NCBI GenBank assembly: GCA_033807775.1
Contig: CM066325.1
Span: 22,005,301 to 22,069,300 of the forward strand
Source: Saussurea involucrata
Lineage: Eukaryota > Streptophyta > Magnoliopsida > Asterales > Asteraceae
Direction: 5' to 3'
DNA: 64,000 nt
Part shown: piece after piece, positions 10,881 to 20,601 of the stretch
Numbering within the stretch: position 1 is the stretch's first letter
Layout of the letters: every line of letters starts with the position of its first letter
Made by a program: the position numbers and the translations under genes
Notes under the pieces: model-generated
Seen by the model: the letters and a program-made list of their open reading frames with translations, nothing else
The model's database searches: none
What the model was told of the DNA's origin: nothing

Positions 10881-10890
10881 CTCCCCCTAA
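10881..10890 (-). other. polypurine tract
   Basis: Minus-strand TTAGGGGGAG lies two bases from the 3' LTR, the expected plus-strand priming site for reverse transcription. Confidence 0.8.
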
Positions 10891-10940
10891 CTTGACTTTT
10901 AGGAAAAGAAGTCAAGTTCTTCAGATGATGCTTCCAAAAC

Positions 10941-13679
10941 TTAGTCATCATGTACACACAGATTAGGACTTAGACCTAGACTCTGATTTGCAATCCTCCT
11001 TACCAAGAATCTTCCCATAGCAGAGTCTTTGTTGCAGACCAACTTTACATGTAGCATCCCTTTCAGTCTTTTCATGCTGTGATTATATATTTGATCCACC
11101 AGATAATACTCCTGATATGTGTTGTCAATTGATATGACATACACTCCACAATTTTCATAGAGCATCCAGTTGGTTACTGCTTGAAAAGGTCTTGCTGTTA
11201 TGTGCTGAACTACTTCTGGTCTGAACATTAGGCATAGGTATTCTAACACCATCTTTGTGATAGACATACCTCTTTCTGTCAACATGTTGCCATAGATCTG
11301 CATGCCTACTTTGAACATCTCTTCCAGGTCAGATCTTGAGCATCTTCTTATGGCTTGTCCCCATGTTCTGTAGACTTCAAACTGCCCATCAGCTCTCTTG
11401 AGTCTGATATACTCCTTTCTTTCATCTATCAATGTATCCCAGTGACTGATTTCAGGAGGCTTTGAGTCTAATGGAGTCACTTTTATTGGTTCAGTATCAA
11501 CCATAGTGATGTACAAGTCACACTGTTCATTGCTAAGTGATTGTGCCTTACTGGATTGACCTGTCTTGCTATCTCCTTGTCCTTCATCCTTGTCAACTTC
11601 TTCCTTTTCTCTTTCTTCTACCACTGGCTTCTCAACAGGTTCTATCTTTTGCTTCTTTACACACTTCTTTTTAGTGGCCACAGACTTTGTTCTCTTTCTG
11701 CTGAAAACCATCTTTGCATCCTTAGGTTCTTCCTGTTTCTTGGCAGTTAGAGGTGTATCATGTTTGGCTTTGATTAAAGCCTCTGCAACCTCCACTTCTT
11801 CTACTGTAAGCTTCTCTGTTACTGTTTCTGCTTTCTTTGTAGATTGAGCAGCATTAACTGTTTCTGCTGCTTGCTTAGAGTCAGCAGCATTAACAGTTTC
11901 TGCTGCTACTTCAGTTTCAGGTTCTTTCTCTGTTAGGTCTTCAGCAGCATTAACTGTTTCTGCTGCTTGTTCAAACTCAGCAGTATTAACAGTTTCTGCT
12001 GCTGTGGTTTCTGCTGCTTTTGAAGTTTCTGCTTCTTTAATCATCTCCTCCACCTTTTCTGTCTCCCCCTTGTTCTGTGCACTGGACTCCCCCTTCACCT
12101 GTGCATAATCCATTTCCATCTCAGTTTTCATGTGAACAGTCTCCCCCTCAATTTGTGGACCCTTCATTTTCATATCTGCTTCTGACTCTGACTCCCCCTT
12201 TTTGGGAGCATCATCAGTTGAAGTTCTTCTTCTCAGCACAAAGTGGGCCTTTTTCTTTTTGTGCAGCAACTTGGTGACCATCTTTTTGAGCTTCTCAATT
12301 TGAGACTGTTGGTAGGTGACCACAGTCTTCAGTTGCTCAATCTCTTTCTTTTGTGCCATAACATCCAAGTTGATATTCCCTATGGTTTCCATCAATTCCT
12401 CATAGTTATATCTATCCTCACCTTGTTTAGAAGTGTTTACCTTCTTTAAAGGATCACTGGAAGTTTTAGCAGAAGCCTTCTGCCTAGCAGAAGCACTACC
12501 TGCCCCCTTGGTTTCTTGGCACCTGGGTCCTCCTAATGATTTCTCATTTAGAGTTGCCATGGGGAAGGTCTTATTTATGTTACCACTGTCCTTCTCTGTG
12601 CTAGCAGAAGTAGTGGCAGCCTTAGCACCCATATGGTCATCCTTCTCCTTAGAGACCACCTTCTTGGGGTTGGGAGACACCCCTGTGGTTTCCCTGTTGA
12701 TATTCTCAATTGGAGAATGCTCCAACTGAGGGCTTAAAGGCTTATGGCTCTGAGTAGGTACATCAAGGGAAGGAACCTTGTGCACCTTTCTTCTTTGAAA
12801 CCTTTTGGTGATTGTGGGAGTTGGTTGTTCAAGAATGGACTGAGGGATGTCTTTTGAGATGGAAGGTTGGGATTGGTCATCAGTGGGTTGATCTAATGAG
12901 GGCCTTGATCCTGATGCCATACCTTCAGAGGGGTGGGACACAACCATCATTGTAGAGAACAATGGTGTGTCAACTCCTTCCGAGTCCCTAGGAAGTCTTT
13001 TCATATTTGAAAAAACCTTCCCTTTAGGGGATTTGGGTACATATACCTCAGTAAACTGAGGTAAGTCCATCAATTCCTTGGTAATAACTTCTTGCACAAA
13101 CCTTGGATACATGTAAAAGCTCTTTTTGGATTCCAAGTTTGATACAAGATCATTAAAGATCATTGCTGAAAATTTGTACTTTCTGGCAGTGGATAAGCAG
13201 ACCAAGGCATATGCAATGGGACTGCTGAACTCACTCCATCCAGTAGTTTTCTTGGAAATACAGTGCATCAGGGTATGAACAAGAAATCTCCATTGGTTGA
13301 AAAATTTTGACTTGTAGAATTTAAAAACACCAATGGGACCTTCATACCCCATTCTTTGTAAAGTAGAAAAGAGTTCTTCATTAGGAACAGAAGATATACC
13401 TGAAGCATCATTCAACTGAAGAGAGATGCGAATAACCTCTTCAGTGACTTTCAAGGGTTTATCACAAACCCTTGTTCGAATGGTTTTCTGCCCTTCTTCG
13501 AAACTAACAGTGGCATTCTCCCAAAATTGTGTCTGATGTTCGATATAGATTGTTGGGCTCACCGTTAGGGCATAGGAGATGTGCGAGGATTTGAGAAAAT
13601 CGACTATATCGTGGAATCCCGCAGCTTGTTTCGGCTTCTGTAGCATGGCTATTTCATTGTGCTCATCCACAAACTCCAT
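10941..13679 (-). CDS. long extra ORF of a pol-less copia-like element, unknown function
   Basis: I take ATG 13679 (MEFVDEHNE), giving 912 residues; upstream in-frame codons contain no ATG. Residues ~20-240 form a folded domain with motifs AGFHDIVDFLKSS, ALTVSPTIYIEHQTQFWE, LQRMGYEGP, FNQWRFLVHTLMHCIS and FYMYPRFVQEVI. I recognise this as the domain that follows pol in many Asteraceae copia elements, where it is often mis-annotated after unrelated enzymes. Residues ~250-430 are Ser/Pro/Lys-rich, ~430-490 look coiled-coil (QKKEIEQLKTVVTYQQSQIEKLKK in part), ~500-700 are Glu/Lys-rich with repeated AAETVNAAE-type segments encoded by the element's 12-base motif, and the last ~190 residues form a second conserved domain (FEVYRTWGQAIRRCSRSDLE). 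It is fully open, as expected in a young copy. Function unknown; a structural or trans-acting role is speculation. Confidence 0.8.
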   Translation of the reverse strand: MEFVDEHNEIAMLQKPKQAAGFHDIVDFLKSSHISYALTVSPTIYIEHQTQFWENATVSFEEGQKTIRTRVCDKPLKVTEEVIRISLQLNDASGISSVPNEELFSTLQRMGYEGPIGVFKFYKSKFFNQWRFLVHTLMHCISKKTTGWSEFSSPIAYALVCLSTARKYKFSAMIFNDLVSNLESKKSFYMYPRFVQEVITKELMDLPQFTEVYVPKSPKGKVFSNMKRLPRDSEGVDTPLFSTMMVVSHPSEGMASGSRPSLDQPTDDQSQPSISKDIPQSILEQPTPTITKRFQRRKVHKVPSLDVPTQSHKPLSPQLEHSPIENINRETTGVSPNPKKVVSKEKDDHMGAKAATTSASTEKDSGNINKTFPMATLNEKSLGGPRCQETKGAGSASARQKASAKTSSDPLKKVNTSKQGEDRYNYEELMETIGNINLDVMAQKKEIEQLKTVVTYQQSQIEKLKKMVTKLLHKKKKAHFVLRRRTSTDDAPKKGESESEADMKMKGPQIEGETVHMKTEMEMDYAQVKGESSAQNKGETEKVEEMIKEAETSKAAETTAAETVNTAEFEQAAETVNAAEDLTEKEPETEVAAETVNAADSKQAAETVNAAQSTKKAETVTEKLTVEEVEVAEALIKAKHDTPLTAKKQEEPKDAKMVFSRKRTKSVATKKKCVKKQKIEPVEKPVVEEREKEEVDKDEGQGDSKTGQSSKAQSLSNEQCDLYITMVDTEPIKVTPLDSKPPEISHWDTLIDERKEYIRLKRADGQFEVYRTWGQAIRRCSRSDLEEMFKVGMQIYGNMLTERGMSITKMVLEYLCLMFRPEVVQHITARPFQAVTNWMLYENCGVYVISIDNTYQEYYLVDQIYNHSMKRLKGMLHVKLVCNKDSAMGRFLVRRIANQSLGLSPNLCVHDD

Positions 13680-13817
13680 GATTCCTGAGGATTCTTGAAA
13701 GAAAAACACAAAGATTCTGGGAGACTAGGTTAGAACGAGAGAGAAGAAGTAAATGCGAAGAGTCGTTATGAACTTGGGCGGGCAAACAGGGATATTTATA
13801 TGCCCTAGATTATTAAA

Positions 13818-14458
13818 AGCAGTATTAACGACATAAGCAGTATTAACTACCTAGCAGTATTAACTACCTAGCAGTATTAACTACACTAGCAGTATTAACT
13901 GCACTAGCAGTATTAACTACTGAGCAGTATTAACTACCAAGCAGTATTAACTACCAAGCAGTATTAACTACCTATCAGTATTAACTACCTATCAGTATTA
14001 ACTGCCTAGCAGTATTAACTGCCTAGCAGTATTAACTACCAAGCAGTATTAACTACCTAGCAGTATTAACTACCTAGCAGTATTAACTACACTAGCAGTA
14101 TTAACTGCACTAGCAGTATTAACTACTGAGCAGTATTAACTACCAAGCAGTATTAACTACCAAGCAGTATTAACTACCAAGCAGTATTAACTACCAAGCA
14201 GTATTAACTATCAAGCAGTATTAACTACCTAGCAGTATTAACTACCAAGCAGTATTAACTACCAAGCAGTATTAACTACCTAGCAGTATTAACTACCTAG
14301 CAGTATTAACTTCACTAGCAGTATTAACTGCACTAGCAGTATTAACTACTGAGCAGTATTAACTACCAAGCAGTATTAACTACACTAGCAGTATTAACTA
14401 CTGAGCAGTATTAACTGCACAAGCAGTATTAACTACTAGAACACAGGCAGTAGTAACT
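13818..14458. repeat. 17-bp tandem array of AGCAGTATTAAC
   Basis: I count 36 copies of (A/G/T)CAGTATTAAC plus one GCAGTAGTAAC, spaced ~17 bp, with spacers such as TACCTA, TACCAA, TACACT and TACTGA. Longer blocks (spacer order ACACT, GCACT, ACTGA, ACCAA) recur near 13880, 14085, 14315 and 14380, so the array grew partly by duplicating multi-unit blocks. It occupies the place where pol would be. Confidence 0.95.
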
Positions 14459-14569
14459 CTGCACTGTGCATCACTTGTCAAATCCTCAAATGTCAACTTA
14501 CACATCACTTTTACCACTTCTCTTACCTTCTGCAGGATTATTTTCAAAAGTAGCATGTCCTCCATCAAT

Positions 14570-14690
14570 TCATTGGAAATATTGAAGGCAGGCCATGTTA
14601 CCTGTCATGTGCCTAGAGCAACCACTGTCAACCTGCCAAATGCTTCTCCCCATAAGCTGTTGGCTGCCCTGCACATCTGATAAATCAATT
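14570..14690 (-). pseudogene. copia aspartic protease remnant
   Basis: In the frame after gag the minus strand reads DVQGSQQLMGRSIWQ then VDSGCSRHMTGNMACLQYF and a TGA stop. VDSGCSRHMTGN is the copia protease active site. The rest of pol is missing and is followed directly by the tandem array. The gag and protease frames are offset by one base at an AAAA run near 14690. Confidence 0.85.
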
Positions 14691-16430
14691 AGTTTTGTTA
14701 GGGACCCAAGCCATAGTGGTCTTGGGTCTCCCTTGATCATCAAAATACTTACATTCTGTTTTGATGAGCTTGTCAAAGTGAGGAACATCAGTGCTTGAGT
14801 ACTTTGTTTTGATGATAGGTCTAGAAGCAGTACTAACTGATGTAGAAGTGCTAACTTTGGCAGTACTAACATTGCTTCCAGAAGTACTCGCCTTCTCAGC
14901 AGTATTAACTAACTTAGCAGTACTAACACTAGAAGTAGTATTAATTGTTGAAGAAGTACTAACTGTGTTAGCAGTACTAACACTGCTAGTAACATTATTG
15001 CTTCCTACAGTACTAACATTGTTAGCAGTACTAACTGAGTTGGCAGTATTATCATTAGTACCTTTAGGCATCCATACTCTAATACTTTCTGTTTCTGCCT
15101 TTTTCATGTGGCTTATGGTTTTAACTTGTTTCTTTGCCACAACTTTCCTCACAGACTTTTTATATCCCCCACTCTTTCTGTAACCAGCAGGTTTTTGAAA
15201 ATATCTTTGAGCATTAAACCTTTGGTTAACTGGATTGAAATAACAGTGTTTGGCTAAGTGATTTAGCTTACCACAGATGAAGCAAGGTTTTGGCCTGTTG
15301 ATTCTGTTCAGGTCAACTCCTTGTCTCATAGCCCACTGGTTATTCCAGTTCCTTTGATTTCCCCTCTGATTATCATGTTTTTGGGGCTTGAGCTCTTGAG
15401 ATTTCTTACAAGAACAATGTTTACAGGTATTGGGAGCCACAACTGTGGTCTGTTTGTAATGGACTCCCTTTTTCTCTTCATTCCTTTTGATCTCAGTGTT
15501 CTTGACACATGGACTCTCACATTCCTCATCAGAGTCTACTTTGTCAGTCTCATCCTCAACAACTATTTCTTTTTCACAGGGATCTATATTAATCTTTAAT
15601 TCAGGTTCCTTTCTATCCTTGGTCTCTAACAAATCAGACTTGGGAGGTATGTAGTTGTTGTTGTAGGGTGGAGGTGTGGTATTGTACCCTATCCCTACTT
15701 TCATCTTGTCATGGATTTGAGCCTTAATGATGGTATCCATGGTTTTAGAAGCACAGGTAAACTTTTCAACATCAAGTTTAACCTTCTCAAGCTCTTCTTT
15801 TAATTTCTCATTCTCCTCCCCAGACACTTTCAGCTTAATCTCATACTCATTCTTCTCCCACTTCCAATAGTTAGTATCATAGTGGTGTTGAAGTTCATTA
15901 GCTTGAAAAGCTCTAATCTGTTCCTCAAACCTTTCTACAATCCTAACATAATCTTTCACATCTTTCTCTAGCCTCTTGAGGTCATCACACATACCCTGAT
16001 TGTGATCCCTATATCTTTTAACAGCATCAATGCAAGCTTGAGAACAGAGTTTAGATTGTACCTCAGTGGGAATATCAGATACTTCTGCCATAAGAGCTTG
16101 ATTCTGACAGGCTTCCTCAGCTTGATCACTCCAATCAAATCCCATTCCTTGTTGAGAAACATGGGTTTGAGAGGAGCTTCTGTTTTGGTTTCCATTTGGA
16201 GCCTGTTGATGTGATCCTCCATAACACTCAACCTTGGACTGGTCAAAGCCTTCACCATCTTCTCCAATCTTTCCTTCATTACATGGGCCATTTTCTATGA
16301 TGTCCCATATTGCATAATTAGTAAGAAGAATGTACTGCTTGATTCTCAGTTTCCACATGTCCAATTTATTGGGTTTGAGCATGGGAACTTTTGAAACAGG
16401 AGTACTGTGAGTATCCATTGAATTGTCCAT
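14685..16430 (-). CDS. copia-type gag protein
   Basis: ATG 16430 (MDNSMDTHST) lies just inside the primer site; the open frame also runs 18 codons further back into the LTR, which I do not include. The 581-residue product has a short gag N-terminus (KLDMWKLRIKQYILLTNYAIWDIIENG), a coiled coil (about 150-240, rich in KLKEELEKVK), acidic stretches, a CCHC knuckle (CFICGKLNHLAKHC, about 380) and a basic region. It ends with a Ser/Thr/Val/Asn repeat region (SVSTANTVSTSS and similar) encoded by the same 12-base motif as the array. It would package element RNA. It ends in VPNKTN, one base out of frame with the protease remnant. Confidence 0.88.
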   Translation of the reverse strand: MDNSMDTHSTPVSKVPMLKPNKLDMWKLRIKQYILLTNYAIWDIIENGPCNEGKIGEDGEGFDQSKVECYGGSHQQAPNGNQNRSSSQTHVSQQGMGFDWSDQAEEACQNQALMAEVSDIPTEVQSKLCSQACIDAVKRYRDHNQGMCDDLKRLEKDVKDYVRIVERFEEQIRAFQANELQHHYDTNYWKWEKNEYEIKLKVSGEENEKLKEELEKVKLDVEKFTCASKTMDTIIKAQIHDKMKVGIGYNTTPPPYNNNYIPPKSDLLETKDRKEPELKINIDPCEKEIVVEDETDKVDSDEECESPCVKNTEIKRNEEKKGVHYKQTTVVAPNTCKHCSCKKSQELKPQKHDNQRGNQRNWNNQWAMRQGVDLNRINRPKPCFICGKLNHLAKHCYFNPVNQRFNAQRYFQKPAGYRKSGGYKKSVRKVVAKKQVKTISHMKKAETESIRVWMPKGTNDNTANSVSTANNVSTVGSNNVTSSVSTANTVSTSSTINTTSSVSTAKLVNTAEKASTSGSNVSTAKVSTSTSVSTASRPIIKTKYSSTDVPHFDKLIKTECKYFDDQGRPKTTMAWVPNKTN

Positions 16431-16448
16431 AGCTTCTAAGATACCAAT

Positions 16449-16460
16449 GCTCTGATACCA
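16449..16460 (-). other. primer-binding site (tRNA-iMet)
   Basis: Minus-strand TGGTATCAGAGC, two bases inside the 5' LTR. Confidence 0.93.
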
Positions 16461-16462
16461 CT

Positions 16463-17165
16463 TGTCAGGATCGATTCTTAACAAGAATTAAACTTCTTAG
16501 AAACAGAATTTAGAGAATCTTGCGGAATAGAACTCTAAATCAATTAAAGAACAATCAATAGAAATTCAATAAACTGTATATATATCAAACAGTTATTACT
16601 CACAAGTTTTACACCAAACCTCAATCTTGTTGAACAGGCTCAACAAGACGATTTCTACTTCTCTAGAAATAGGATCTATGATCTTGAGGTTAATTCACTC
16701 TTGAATGAATATCAAGTTCTATTTCACTCGTATATATTTCATGTGCTCTAATAGCTATCTATCAATACTATTTATACAAAAGTAATTACAAGATAACTAT
16801 CAAAAGTAAATTGATCTTCTGAATCTTCGTTAAACATATCTTGATCAATTCCTTATTTGTCTCCAAAAGCATCGCATCCCAAACTTATCAAGTCAGCAGT
16901 ATTAACAATGATTTGGCTCAGCAGCATTAATGATGATTTGGCTCAGCAGCATTAACAACCTTCAGCAGTATTAACCTTCACAGTCTTCAAGCAGTAGTAA
17001 CCCAGCTCAGCAGTACTAACCATGTCTAGCAGTAGTAATTTGGTCTAGCAGTACTAACTTCGTCTAGCAGTAGTAATCTTGCCCAGCAGTAGTAACGAAG
17101 ACCTGGCAGTAGTAATGTAGACTTAGCAGTACTAACCATACTTGGCATATCTTCAGTTCCCAACA
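16463..17165 (-). repeat. 5' LTR of the pol-less element
   Basis: 703 bp, same length as the 3' LTR and apparently one mismatch from it; starts TGTCAGGATCG, ends TTCCCAACA, followed by the CACAC target duplication. Confidence 0.93.
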
Positions 17166-17170
17166 CACAC

Positions 17171-17570
17171 CCTTATATTTATTTAGTTAATTTACTTTAT
17201 ACCTTTTAGTTTTCTATTTTTCAAATTACACTTTCATTATATTAACACATAATCGTATATTAACTAAAATACGTTAAAAAATACTTTATAATTTTAACAA
17301 GTTACACCATTATAATCGTCTCTTCGATACTTTCGAAATTAGCCCAATATTGAATATTTTTGGATTTAATTATATTATACTTATTTAGTTAATTTACTTT
17401 ATACCTTTTAGTTTTCTAGTTTTCATTTTACACTTTCATTATATTAACACATAAAATCGTATATTAACTAAAATACGTTAAAAAAATACTTTTTAATTTT
17501 AACAAGTTACACCATTATAATCGTCTCGTCGATACCTTCGAAACGAGCTCAATATCGAATATTTTTATTC
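17171..17570 (+). repeat. ~200-bp dispersed repeat, tandemly duplicated
   Basis: Two adjacent ~200-bp units share TTTAGTTAATTTACTTTATACC, CTAAAATACGTTAAAAA, GTTACACCATTATAATCGTC and TCGAATATTTTT-type endings. Related copies occur at about 19095-19445 (inverted), 36700-37070 and 61081-61210. No coding potential. Confidence 0.8.
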
Positions 17571-17602
17571 CAACAAATTCCAACTTTGATTATTCATTTA
17601 AA

Positions 17603-17603
<1 letters not shown>

Positions 17604-17650
<47 letters not shown>

Positions 17651-18660
17651 TACAAGTACGCTCTATATATTCTTCATACACATCTAATCTACGTTTGTAT
17701 GGGACAATCCATGTACTTGCATCTTGAAGTCGATAACGTGTCCAATGGTGTATGAGTGTGGGCATTGGGTATTCTCCGTTTAATACCACATTTATGTAAC
17801 GATTACCATCAACATGCACTATGGCAATTGACACGTGTTGGGATGATGACGGCGGTTGTGTCCTGAATGGTAAGTATGTCACACTGTCTGCCATATTGAG
17901 AACATGTAGTATGACATTGAACCTTGAAGCAGTTAGAATTCTCATTTCAGGCATATCGATCCAATGCGTAGCTGGTGCAAAGACGCCCTTCTAAAAAAAA
18001 TCAACGCCTCGTGAAATCTTAGGCACTCGTTGCCAATCACTTAAGAGTAATATTGTTGATACTTAGTTAGTTCAACCATTAACTCTATGCGGATATTGTC
18101 TCATGCGTCTTCATGACCACCCAAACAAGTAGATATGACTCGAAATCCACAATTTCCAATGCCCAATACATCTTGTATTTGTATGATGTATGGATGAAAT
18201 AAACTCGGGATTTGATCAAGATATGGATTTGGGGGGGGGGGGGGGGGGGTTGTCGTTGGAAGTAGAAACTATACCTCGCTGATTCTTGATGACCAAAATC
18301 TTCAGAGTTGATAAATGTTGGCGCGTTAGAACAATTGCGTCTACGAAGGTCTTCAATAATCTTTTTCTTTAGAGCTTGATTCTTTAGAGAAGGACGTCCA
18401 CGAGTGGTTCTATGAGCTGAGGGTTCATCAAACAACGTTAGTTATCATAATATTGTACCTTGTATCGATGGTCTACAATGTTTCAGAATATTCTGATAGA
18501 TGTGCCATCTACAAAGCAATCTTTTAGCACTCGGAAATACCACTTTGCATGCATTAATCAAAGCTAACTGTCTGTCTGTGACTATGGCACCCGGGTAAAG
18601 GTTATCGTATATTTTGGACTTTAGACATTCTAACGCCCAAATATAATTTGATATCTTCAC
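17604..18660 (-). pseudogene. MULE/FAR1-type transposase fused to an OTU-like domain, decayed
   Basis: Three minus-strand fragments in order: 18660-18445 has the MULE transposase core (PGAIVTDRQLALINACK with a catalytic-type Asp, then FPSAKRLLCRWHIYQNILKH); 18435-18250 has a basic TTRGRPSLKNQ tail; 17994-17660 has APATHWIDMPEMRILTASR and SIAIVHVDGNRYINVVLNGEYPMP, which resembles the C-terminal half of an OTU cysteine-protease domain. The fragments are broken by shifts and partly by likely introns (acceptor TTTTTTTAG near 17995; donor CAAG|GTACAA near 18458). At the position where OTU enzymes carry the catalytic His before Tyr-Asn, this copy has Arg (GNRYINV). MULEs that acquired peptidase domains are known in plants; the exact family is my recollection. 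The end runs into a TA microsatellite (17608-17646). Confidence 0.65.
18231..18249 (+). repeat. 19-base poly-G run
   Basis: Uninterrupted G19, read as polyproline in an antisense frame. It could form a G-quadruplex or be a length error in sequencing. Confidence 0.9.
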
Positions 18661-18773
18661 TTGTACCCGTAAGTATTAATAAACCTAAATATTAGTTATC
18701 ATAATATTGTACCTTGTTGGTGACAAATTCTGATGTTGGTGTCAAATCTACTCTCATGTTTGTCATTTGCAAC

Positions 18774-18776
<3 letters not shown>

Positions 18777-18864
<88 letters not shown>
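18777..18864. repeat. (TA)n(TG)n compound microsatellite
   Basis: About 38 bases of TA followed by about 49 of TG. The next ~200 bases (to ~19090) repeat ATATATATCGAATTGTTTAC several times. Confidence 0.95.
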
Positions 18865-18868
<4 letters not shown>

Positions 18869-19094
18869 ATATATAGAGAGTGAGAGTGAGAGTAAGAGAA
18901 TTGAAGAAAATGAATATAATATATATATATATATCGAATTGTTTACATATATATATATATCGAATTGTTTACTACGGATCGTTCGTTCGATATATATATC
19001 GAATTGTTTTTACTTTATTTTAAATCAATAACTTTACTTTATTTCAAATCAAATTATTAAACGTGTGTGTATATATATATATCGAATTCCTTAA

Positions 19095-19445
19095 TGTATT
19101 TTAACGTAATTATGTATGTTAATGATAAGAGTGTAAACGAAAATTGAAAAAGTAAGAGATGTATCATAAATTAAATAATTAACTATAAGGGTATGAATTG
19201 TAAATATTAAAAATATTTTTATGTAGTATATATGATATATAATAAAATAATTAAATCCAAAAATATTTAATATTGGGCTCATTTCGAAGGTATAGAAGAG
19301 ACGATTATAATGGTGTAACTTGTTAAAATTAAAACGTATTTTAGTTGATATACGATTATATGTGTTAATATGACGAATGTGTAAAATGAAAATTAGAAAA
19401 GTAAAATGTATAAAGTAAACTAATTAAATAATTATAGGGGTATGA
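19095..19445 (-). repeat. inverted copy of the ~200-bp dispersed repeat
   Basis: The reverse complement matches 36700-37070 over AAAAATATTTTTAATATTTACAA..., GGGCTCATTTCGAA and the GATTATAATGGTGTAACTTG stretch. The ORF here (63 aa) is part of the repeat, not a gene. Confidence 0.75.
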
Positions 19446-19514
19446 AATGTAAGTTTAATTATTGTGAGAGAGAGGGTAGGTCGTAGGAGATGGAATTTAT
19501 AAGGGGGAAGCGAT

Positions 19515-19775
19515 AGTAAGAGTATCCACACTCGTCTTGTATAAGACCTTGCAAGATGACATGGCATGCCATGTGGCTTGCAAGGTCTTGCAAGTGTAGC
19601 AACTTCTTTCACAATTAGAAAGATCTTTCACAAACAAATATATATTAAACAAATCCATTTTTGTTTAATTTAATTAATTTATTAGTTATATTATAATTAT
19701 CTATATTATTTATATTATAATTTATTACTTTAGAAATGAGTTTGGTCTTGCATGAGTGTGGAAGGTGTTATTACA
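19515..19775. mobile_element. MITE-like element
   Basis: AGTATCCACACTCGTCTTG at the left and TTGCATGAGTGTGGAAGGTG at the right form an imperfect inverted repeat, and an internal palindrome surrounds ACATGGCATGCCATGTGG. The borders and target duplication are not clear. Confidence 0.45.
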
Positions 19776-19936
19776 AAGCTGATGTGGCAATTCAGAAAGA
19801 AGTTTGGTCTTGCAGGGGTACAGATGACTACATATGGGTTAAGAGATTTGTTTTCGAGCAACCCACAACTCCCTTCGGCCAGCAAAGATTTGACGCCCAC
19901 ACCATTAAGCATTTCCGATCACTACATATGGGTTAA

Positions 19937-20092
19937 GAGGTTTGTTTTGCTTTTTCTAAAATAATATCCAAATGGTCTGCATCAATAGTAGGTTCCAAAT
20001 CGAAAAAAGACAGGTCTTGGGAAGTCCCAAAGGATTCAACTTTACAATGTCTTTTCACGATTTTCTTCGATCGGAGATCCATTTGCTTCCAT
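19937..20092 (-). pseudogene. possible frameshifted coding fragment, unknown
   Basis: From ATG 20092 the minus strand reads MEANGSPIEENREKTL, and after a one-base shift SQDLSFFDLEPTIDADHLDI and then a stop. The composition looks protein-like and unlike the transposons around it, but I do not recognise it. A 25-bp motif (ACTACATATGGGTTAAGAG) is duplicated at 19838 and 19921. It could be the 5' end of a broken host gene. Confidence 0.25.
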
Positions 20093-20601
20093 CGTAACAA
20101 AACCCACAAGTTTTTGCTACTTTCACAACACACACAACACTCATTGCCCCACTTTTGTTGTTGTGGCCGCTGGTCTCAATTAGACACGGGAATGGGGCGG
20201 GGACCTCAATCCTCGTCCCCGCCGGGGAATATGATCATATCCCCATCCCCATCCCCACCGGGGAACGGGGATCCCCAACGGGGAAACAGGGATTTTTCCG
20301 CGATTGAAATTTTTTATTTTAATACAAAAAAATTATTTTAATACAAAAAAAGTTACAACATCATATAGTAATTAGTAACCTAAAACCAAAACAAATTCAA
20401 CCTAATCTAAAAAAAAAGTTAACGTCACACGTGTCAAAACATATCGAGTAATATCCAAAACCATATCCCGTTATTATATATTGATTAGACGTCCAAAATA
20501 CATACTAACATTCGAAGAATAACAACTTTATATTCTAAACCTAGTTAGAAATCAAGAAATTATGAATTACCGATTTAGTTTAAACAAATATATATATATA
20601 T

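Larger units (their letters stand above)
10176..17165 (-). mobile_element. complete young LTR element lacking RT and integrase
   Basis: Two 703-bp LTRs (TGTCAGGATCG...TTCCCAACA) differ at one base by eye (t near 10708 versus c near 16995) and are flanked by CACAC on both sides (10171-10175, 17166-17170). In element order on the minus strand: LTR, tRNA-Met primer site, gag ORF, protease remnant, 17-bp tandem array, long extra ORF, polypurine tract, LTR. No reverse transcriptase, RNase H or integrase is present. Gag and the extra ORF are of the copia kind seen in Asteraceae (recollection). It must be mobilised in trans, and the nearly identical LTRs mean it moved recently. Confidence 0.92.
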
